A DNA stretch of 64,000 nucleotides, taken from the NCBI GenBank assembly GCA_031261705.1, contig JAISJD010000008.1, positions 1 to 64,000 on the forward strand, in the 5' to 3' direction. The notes below the pieces were generated by a model that worked only from the letters and a program-made list of their open reading frames with translations, did no database searches and had not been told where the DNA came from. Both the position numbers and the translations under genes were made by a program. This stretch comes from Lactobacillales bacterium. GTDB lineage: Bacteria; Bacillota; Bacilli; Lactobacillales; Streptococcaceae. This document shows positions 59,335-64,000 of the stretch, in pieces. Within the stretch, counting starts at the first letter, position 1; every line of letters starts with the position of its first letter.

Positions 59335-61326
59335 TTATAAAGAATTATATTTATTTACCACATTTTCAACAGTGAAACCAAATTTCTCAAAGACAATTTC
59401 TCCCGGCGCAGAGGCCCCATAGCGGTCAATCGTTACGGTATCACCAGCTAAGCCAACATATTTCGCCCAACCGAAACTTGAACCTGCTTCAATTGCTAGA
59501 CGTTTAGTCACTGCTGTTGGTAAAACAGATTCCTTGTAAGCCGCAGATTGTGCATCAAATAAATCAAAACTTGGGAGAGAAACCACTGAAACGTCTTTGC
59601 CTTGTGCTGCAAGTGTTGCTTGTGCATCTAAAGCTAATTTCACTTCTGCTCCTGTCGCAATCAAAATCCCTTCTGGTACTTCACTTTTGGCAGGTGAAAG
59701 GACATAGCCACCTTTGGCTACATTTTCAAGGGCGTGCTCCTTTGTTCCTTCCAAAACAGGTAAATTTTGACGACTCAAAATTAACGCTGTTGGTTTGTCT
59801 GTTGATTCTATTGCTAATTTCCATGCGGCAACTACTTCATTTCCATCCGCTGGACGAAGAACTGAGAGTCCCGGCATCGAACGAACACTCGCTAATTGTT
59901 CAATTGGTTCATGAGTTGGCCCGTCTTCTCCAACCGCAATAGAGTCATGCGTAAAGACATAGGTCACTGGTAGATTTTGAATAGCTGCCATACGAATCGC
60001 TGGGAGTAAATAATTGGAAAAGACGAAGAAGGTTCCCCCATAAACTTTCGTTCCTCCGTGTAACGCAATCCCATTCATTGCCGCACCCATCGCAAACTCA
60101 CGCACGCCAAACCAAATATTCCGTCCCTGATAATTATCTGGTTGAAACGCAGTTTCCACCGCTACCATAGTATTATTGGAGGCAGATAAATCAGCTGACC
60201 CCCCCCAGAATGCTGGAATACTTGCAGAAAGTGCTTGAATCGTGTCTTTTGATGTCACACGACTGGCCGCACTGGTACCTAAGTCATAGCTTGGCAAGTT
60301 TTTCGCCCAATCTGTTGGCAATTCATTCGCAAATGCTTGCGTATATTGCGCCGAAAGTTCGGGATAATCGGATTGGTATTTCGCAAATAATTCGTTCCAT
60401 TCCGCTTCTTCTTTTTCCCCACGAGCGTTGATTGTTTCTTTAAAGCGTGTAGCGACTTCCTCTGGCACAGTAAACGCTGGATAGTCCCAACCATATGCTT
60501 TTTTCGTTGCTTCGACATCTGCCCCCAAAGGCGCCCCATGTACTGCAGAAGTTCCTTGTTTTGGTGCGCCAAAACCAATAATTGTTTTCACTTCAATCAA
60601 GGTTGGTTTTGTTGTTTCAGCTCGCGCTTCTTCTAGTGCTTTGGCAATTGCTTCTAGGTCATTACCATCTTTGACAAGAAGATGTTGCCACCCATAAGCT
60701 TTGAATCGTTCGCCAACATTTTCGGTAAACGCCATAGAGGTTGGTCCGTCGAGGGAAATATCGTTAGAATCGTATAAAACAGTTAATTTTCCAAGTTTTA
60801 AGTGTCCTGCAAGTGACGCCGCTTCTTGTGACACACCCTCCATTAAGTCGCCATCTCCACTTAACGCATAGGTATAGTGGTCAACGATTGGATAATCTTT
60901 ACGGTTATAGGTCGCTGCCAAATGAGCTTCTGCCATAGCCATTCCAACGGCATTAGCGAACCCTTGCCCAAGTGGTCCCGTTGTCGCTTCTACCCCGTCT
61001 GTATGATTCACTTCTGGGTGCCCAGGTGTTTTGGAGTTCCATTGGCGAAATTGTTTTAAGTCTTCTATGGAAAGGTTATATCCCGCTAAGTGAAGCAAGC
61101 TATAAAGCATCGCTGACCCATGTCCTGCCGACAAGACAAAGCGGTCACGGTTACTCCAATTGCGTGAAGTGGCTGGGTTAATTTTCAAGAATTTGGTCCA
61201 AAGCGTATACGCCATAGGGGCAGAACCCATCGGTAATCCCGGGTGTCCTGAATTTGCCTTTTGAATAGCGTCAATACTAAGTGTGCGAATCGTGTTTACT
61301 CCTAATTGGTCTACTGTATCAAACAA
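59335..61326 (-). CDS. tkt: Transketolase
   Basis: Transketolase transfers two-carbon ketol units between pentose-phosphate sugars using thiamine diphosphate. The 663-residue enzyme has the TPP motif ([20 protein letters not shown], about 154-173), an N-terminal substrate His ([15 protein letters not shown]) and the pyrimidine domain ([20 protein letters not shown]). The start is TTG at 61326 behind AGGAGATG. It follows the DUF896 gene in the same direction and lies divergent from lexA, as in Bacillus. Confidence 0.96.
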   Translation of the reverse strand: MFDTVDQLGVNTIRTLSIDAIQKANSGHPGLPMGSAPMAYTLWTKFLKINPATSRNWSNRDRFVLSAGHGSAMLYSLLHLAGYNLSIEDLKQFRQWNSKTPGHPEVNHTDGVEATTGPLGQGFANAVGMAMAEAHLAATYNRKDYPIVDHYTYALSGDGDLMEGVSQEAASLAGHLKLGKLTVLYDSNDISLDGPTSMAFTENVGERFKAYGWQHLLVKDGNDLEAIAKALEEARAETTKPTLIEVKTIIGFGAPKQGTSAVHGAPLGADVEATKKAYGWDYPAFTVPEEVATRFKETINARGEKEEAEWNELFAKYQSDYPELSAQYTQAFANELPTDWAKNLPSYDLGTSAASRVTSKDTIQALSASIPAFWGGSADLSASNNTMVAVETAFQPDNYQGRNIWFGVREFAMGAAMNGIALHGGTKVYGGTFFVFSNYLLPAIRMAAIQNLPVTYVFTHDSIAVGEDGPTHEPIEQLASVRSMPGLSVLRPADGNEVVAAWKLAIESTDKPTALILSRQNLPVLEGTKEHALENVAKGGYVLSPAKSEVPEGILIATGAEVKLALDAQATLAAQGKDVSVVSLPSFDLFDAQSAAYKESVLPTAVTKRLAIEAGSSFGWAKYVGLAGDTVTIDRYGASAPGEIVFEKFGFTVENVVNKYNSL

Positions 61327-61394
61327 AGAATCATCTCCTAATTTTAATTCACTATTATTTTATCTTTTCTGACATCAAAACACAATAAAATCTT

Positions 61395-61640
61395 CTACTT
61401 ACGCCCATGTAAACCCTTTTCTTTTTGGATTTCTTTTAGTTTTTCAGGAGTGATATCATTTCCTTCCTCATCCACTACTTTAATGCCTTCAATATGGTGA
61501 CGTACATTCCCTTTGATAGCATCAATATATTCACAACGAAGAACTGCTTGTTCCTCTTTTTCTTCTTTTGTTAATCCTTTTTCAGTTTTTGCAATTTTTG
61601 CCAATTCATTAATTCTTGCTATTTTTTCGTCTGTAATCAT
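61395..61640 (-). CDS. DUF896 (YnzC-type) small protein
   Basis: The 81-residue protein has the DUF896 signature: [18 protein letters not shown] followed by the [13 protein letters not shown] segment. YnzC of Bacillus subtilis, in the SOS-controlled yneA-yneB-ynzC operon beside lexA, is the reference member. I take the ATG at 61640, with AAAGGATG upstream. Its biochemical role is unknown. It lies about 80 bp from a perfect SOS box that could control both it and lexA. yneA and yneB are absent here. Confidence 0.88.
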   Translation of the reverse strand: MITDEKIARINELAKIAKTEKGLTKEEKEEQAVLRCEYIDAIKGNVRHHIEGIKVVDEEGNDITPEKLKEIQKEKGLHGRK

Positions 61641-61720
61641 CAAATATCATCCTTTCATTGTACTTACAATCTATATTCTATATGAGCAAGAAAGAAAAAA
61701 CAATTTTTCGCTATTTTTAT

Positions 61721-61734
61721 CGAACAGACGTTTG
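61721..61734. promoter_or_regulatory. Perfect LexA (SOS) box between DUF896 gene and lexA
   Basis: CGAACAGACGTTTG matches all 14 positions of CGAACRNRYGTTYG. It overlaps the lexA -35. A second half-match (CGAACATTTGTGCT) lies at 61742-61755, inside the promoter spacer. Confidence 0.88.
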
Positions 61735-61760
61735 ACGGGGACGAACATTTGTGCTATCCT
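61732..61760 (+). promoter_or_regulatory. lexA promoter
   Basis: TTGACG (61732-61737), a 17-base spacer and TATCCT (61755-61760). The overlap with the SOS box implies autorepression by LexA. Confidence 0.7.
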
Positions 61761-61793
61761 AAATTTATAAATTATGAAAGCGAGCTGTTAATT

Positions 61794-62417
61794 ATGCCAA
61801 AACGATCCGACTCAAGACAGATGGATGTTTTGAGATTTATCTATGAACAAGTCGAACAAAAGGGCTACCCGCCTACCGTACGGGAAATTGGTACTGCCGT
61901 AGATTTATCTTCTACCTCTACTGTTCACGGACATCTTGAACGCTTAGAAAGAAAAGGCTACATTCAACGAGATCCAACAAAACCACGTGCCATGGAAGTC
62001 ACAACAAAAGGTTTGTCTACTCTAGGTATTCAGCCTGATCAAATTCCTGTTCTTGGAATTGTTACAGCAGGGGAACCAATTTTAGCTGTAGAAGATGCCA
62101 CAGATTATTTTCCGCTTCCGCCAAATCTAAAATACGAAGAAAATTCTTTATTCATGCTGACGATTCGTGGGGAAAGTATGATTAATGCTGGGATTTTAGA
62201 CGGTGATAACGTCATAGTCCGTAAACAGCCCTATGCAGAAAATGGGGATATCGTTATCGCTATGACTACTGAGGATGAAGCAACATGCAAACGATTCTTT
62301 AAAGAGAATAACCACTACCGTTTGCAGCCTGAAAACGACTCTATGGACCCAATCATTCTTCAAGAAGTTTCTATTTTAGGAAGAGTCATCGGCCTTTATC
62401 GTGACCGCATTTATTAA
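61794..62417 (+). CDS. lexA: SOS repressor LexA
   Basis: LexA represses DNA-damage genes and cleaves itself when RecA filaments form. The 207-residue protein begins at 61794 ([15 protein letters not shown]). It has a winged helix domain (1-70; PPTVREIG), the cleavage site Ala92-Gly93 (VTAGEP), and the catalytic dyad Ser128 (RGESMIN) and Lys166 (ATCKRFF). The upstream ribosome site is weak (AAAGCGAG). It is controlled by the SOS box at 61721. A small membrane-protein gene follows, with its own SOS-like box. Confidence 0.97.
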   Translation: MPKRSDSRQMDVLRFIYEQVEQKGYPPTVREIGTAVDLSSTSTVHGHLERLERKGYIQRDPTKPRAMEVTTKGLSTLGIQPDQIPVLGIVTAGEPILAVEDATDYFPLPPNLKYEENSLFMLTIRGESMINAGILDGDNVIVRKQPYAENGDIVIAMTTEDEATCKRFFKENNHYRLQPENDSMDPIILQEVSILGRVIGLYRDRIY

Positions 62418-62424
62418 TTTATTT

Positions 62425-62446
62425 CGATTGTCGAAAAGGGCAATCG
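62425..62446 (+). terminator. lexA terminator
   Basis: CGATTG/CAATCG stem with a 10-base loop, then TATTTTTC, 7 bp past the stop. Confidence 0.7.
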
Positions 62447-62465
62447 ATATTTTTCAAAAGCAAAA

Positions 62466-62479
62466 AGAACAAATATTCG
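62466..62479. promoter_or_regulatory. SOS-like box before the small membrane-protein gene
   Basis: AGAACAAATATTCG matches the consensus at 12 of 14 positions and abuts a TATAAT at 62481-62486. A CGAAC half-site follows at 62498. Confidence 0.6.
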
Positions 62480-62524
62480 TTATAATATTTCTATAAGCGA
62501 ACAAATAAGAAAGGTGTGTCAATT

Positions 62525-62737
62525 ATGCATTCTGTAAGAAGATTTGGTTTTATTCTATTTATTTTAATTTTAGGCATTATTTTAGGTTCTGTTGGTGTAA
62601 AATGGGCAATACTTTCTCTTATTCCATTATTTATCTTATGGTTGTTAGCGTGGGATGAAAAAAGATTTCGTCGCCATGTTCGTGAGCAACGTTATCAAGA
62701 ATATTACCAACAAACACATTTCAGACGATTTCCATAA
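62525..62737 (+). CDS. Small two-helix membrane protein, probably SOS-induced
   Basis: The 70-residue protein (MHSVRRFGF start) has two hydrophobic segments (about 7-26 and 28-46) and a basic, Arg/Gln/Tyr-rich tail (EKRFRRHVREQRYQEYYQQ). AAAGGTG precedes the ATG. I recognise no family. Its place next to lexA with an SOS-like box parallels SosA of Staphylococcus and YneA of Bacillus, both small SOS-induced division inhibitors, but its sequence is not like either. An effect on division is therefore a guess. It could also be a stress-induced membrane protein of other function. Confidence 0.65.
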   Translation: MHSVRRFGFILFILILGIILGSVGVKWAILSLIPLFILWLLAWDEKRFRRHVREQRYQEYYQQTHFRRFP

Positions 62738-62745
62738 TAAAAAAA

Positions 62746-62798
62746 ACGAGAGCTAATAACTTTCCTACCGCAAAAGTAAGAAAGTAATCAGTTCTCGT
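62746..62798. terminator. Bidirectional terminator between convergent small genes
   Basis: ACGAGA/TCTCGT outer stem extended through AGCTAATAACTTTC and partly complementary bases, with a 15-base loop. A-run before and T-rich ends after allow use on both strands. Confidence 0.7.
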
Positions 62799-62810
62799 GA
62801 ATCTATTTGC

Positions 62811-63029
62811 CTATTTAAAATCGTATTTACCAGAGTTTAATTTAAAAAATAATTCTCCAACGTTACCAGAAAAATCTAATTCTTTCCCATCAATCGTTGC
62901 TTTAACAACGGAAAGATGATCTTGAATATTTGGAACTTCTCTCATTTGTAATGTTAAAAATTCGTCTACGTTTTTGTATTCTTTGGTTTGTACATCGCCA
63001 TTTACTTCTTTGTATTCAATAATTAACAT
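62811..63029 (-). CDS. DUF4649-like small protein
   Basis: A 72-residue cytoplasmic protein. The ending with VVKATIDGKELDFSGNVGEL and FFKLNSGKYDF resembles the small DUF4649 family of Lactobacillales, which I recall only in outline. AGGAAAG precedes the ATG at a somewhat long distance. It is convergent with the small membrane-protein gene and read in the same direction as apt. Function is unknown. Confidence 0.65.
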   Translation of the reverse strand: MLIIEYKEVNGDVQTKEYKNVDEFLTLQMREVPNIQDHLSVVKATIDGKELDFSGNVGELFFKLNSGKYDFK

Positions 63030-63090
63030 AACACAACACTTCTTTCCTGTTTATATTTTCATAATACTCTCAAATAAAAATAATTGCACC

Positions 63091-63115
63091 AAAAACGATC
63101 AGATAAATCTGACCG
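63091..63115 (-). terminator. apt terminator
   Basis: CGGTCAGAT/ATCTGATCG stem with a 2-base loop, followed on the minus strand by TTTTT. Confidence 0.8.
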
Positions 63116-63123
63116 CTCCAATT

Positions 63124-63636
63124 TTAATAATGCATCAGTGCTTTTACTTCGTAATCAGCAATTTTATCCCGTCCGCGTAATTCATCTAATTCAATCAAGA
63201 ATGCACAACCGACAACGATACCACCTAATGCTTCAATCATTTCAATCGTTGCTTTCACTGTCCCACCAGTAGCAAGTAAATCATCTACAACTAATACACG
63301 CATCCCTGGCGTAATAGCATCTTTATGCATTGTCAAAGTATCCACACCGTATTCTTTTTCATACTCCGCGGAAATTGTTTCACGAGGTAATTTCCCTGGT
63401 TTACGAACTGGTGCAAAGCCAACACCCATCTCAAAAGCTACTGGGCAGCCAACGATAAAGCCGCGCGCCTCAGGACCAACAACCATGTCAATATTTTTTT
63501 CTTTCGCATAATCAACAATTTGTTGTGTAGCATCTCGGTAAGCCGCACCGTTCGCCATTAATGGAGAAATATCACGAAACGTAATCCCTTCCTTTGGATA
63601 GTTCTCAATACTTGCAATATACTTTGTTAAATCCAT
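63124..63636 (-). CDS. apt: Adenine phosphoribosyltransferase
   Basis: Apt salvages adenine to AMP using PRPP. The 170-residue enzyme has the PRPP loop ([20 protein letters not shown], about 122-141), the flexible loop with the [21 protein letters not shown] sequence in part, and the [10 protein letters not shown] substrate region. GAAGGAG precedes the ATG. It follows recJ with 40 bp between, the usual recJ-apt pairing in Gram-positive bacteria, which shares transcription. Confidence 0.97.
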   Translation of the reverse strand: MDLTKYIASIENYPKEGITFRDISPLMANGAAYRDATQQIVDYAKEKNIDMVVGPEARGFIVGCPVAFEMGVGFAPVRKPGKLPRETISAEYEKEYGVDTLTMHKDAITPGMRVLVVDDLLATGGTVKATIEMIEALGGIVVGCAFLIELDELRGRDKIADYEVKALMHY

Positions 63637-63676
63637 TTTTTGTTCTCCTTCTTTGAGCAGTTACGCTTGCTCATAT

Positions 63677-64000
63677 TTAATTATTATCCCTATTTCCACT
63701 TAACCACTCACGAATGGTTTCAACATCACTAAGCAAAAGAAATTCTTCTGACTTAATCTGTACCATGCGTTCTTGGTAAATCGAACTTTCAGTTAACGCT
63801 CTATTTTGAGGGTGCGTCACTTCCGTTAAAACACCGTTGTCTATTGTAACAAATTCTAGCTCAGAAAACACGTTTATCATAAAGATTAATAGACTTTGAG
63901 GAATTTTTAAGAATTGAGCAATTTGTTTTAGCTTATATCGAACATCTAGCTCTTTTTGTTGCTTAATAAACTTGAATAAACGTGCAAATTGATCTCGACT
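63677..64000 (-). CDS. recJ: C-terminus of single-strand exonuclease RecJ (cut by window edge)
   Basis: The minus-strand frame is open from the right edge (64000) to a stop at 63677, 107 residues. It reads SRDQFARLFKFIKQQKELDV, then FLKIPQSLLIFMINVFSELEF and ends REWLSGNRDNN. This matches the C-terminal RecJ domain of Firmicutes, where the F.RLFKFI and FM..VFSELEFV patterns are conserved. The catalytic DHH part lies outside the window. The internal ATG at 63880 is not the gene start. Confidence 0.85.
   Translation of the reverse strand, partial: SRDQFARLFKFIKQQKELDVRYKLKQIAQFLKIPQSLLIFMINVFSELEFVTIDNGVLTEVTHPQNRALTESSIYQERMVQIKSEEFLLLSDVETIREWLSGNRDNN

Overview
The window is ordinary low-GC Gram-positive chromosome, most likely from the Lactobacillales (Enterococcaceae or a close relative). 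The signs are the rimP-nusA-ylxR-ylxQ-infB-rbfA order, rapZ-glmR-whiA, recJ-apt, lexA divergent from a DUF896 gene followed by transketolase, PTS sugar uptake with CcpA-type cre sites, LPxTG pili with a class C sortase, and frequent TTG starts behind strong Shine-Dalgarno sequences. I do not assign a species. No rRNA, tRNA or prophage was seen.

Layout. 1-5.7 kb: translation and transcription-factor operon on the minus strand, with a promoter followed almost at once by a terminator-like hairpin in its leader. 5.8-8.3 kb: D-lactate-type dehydrogenase, a lone PstS lipoprotein behind a four-copy PhoP-like box array, and an IS30 transposase fragment. 8.5-14.7 kb: a possible nitrogen-catabolic operon (carbamoyltransferase, YfcC-type carrier, arginine-deiminase-like enzyme, 2-hydroxyacid dehydrogenase) divergent from a PucR-type regulator. 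15-18 kb: beta-glucoside PTS and its LicT-type antiterminator, with a recognisable RAT/terminator switch and a cre-overlapped promoter. 18.2-21.8 kb: an AgrCA/FsrCA-like two-component system with no visible peptide gene, next to two secreted proteins that share a motif. 22.2-24.1 kb: an apparently intact IS200/IS605 element (tnpA, tnpB, presumptive omega RNA). 24.1-31.2 kb: a TPR protein, a beta-glucoside phosphorylation/hydrolysis locus with an RpiR regulator and a cellobiose-type EIIC, and a broken PEP-hydrolase-family gene. 31.2-34.1 kb: whiA, glmR, rapZ. 34.2-42 kb: a four-gene sortase-pilus locus with a perfect 24-bp palindrome in its upstream region. 42-46.9 kb: uvrB-uvrA with an SOS box. 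47.8-57.6 kb: a complete type I-C CRISPR-Cas system (24 repeats; cas3-5-8c-7-4-1-2). 57.7-59 kb: a very small membrane-peptide gene and a LysM glucosaminidase. 59.3-64 kb: transketolase, DUF896, LexA, a small probably SOS-regulated membrane protein, apt and the recJ end.

The most unusual observation is that one CRISPR spacer carries the terminal sequence of an IS200/IS605-type right end, nearly identical to the end of the element at 22.2 kb, followed by unrelated flanking DNA. This looks like a captured transposon-target junction, which is also the scaffold-guide junction of a TnpB omega RNA. Other leads are the 41-residue hydrophobic peptide gene just upstream of cas3, the unassigned deiminase/carbamoyltransferase operon, the two motif-sharing secreted proteins beside the orphan Agr-like system, the SOS-boxed small membrane protein beside lexA, and the leader hairpin of the nusA operon.
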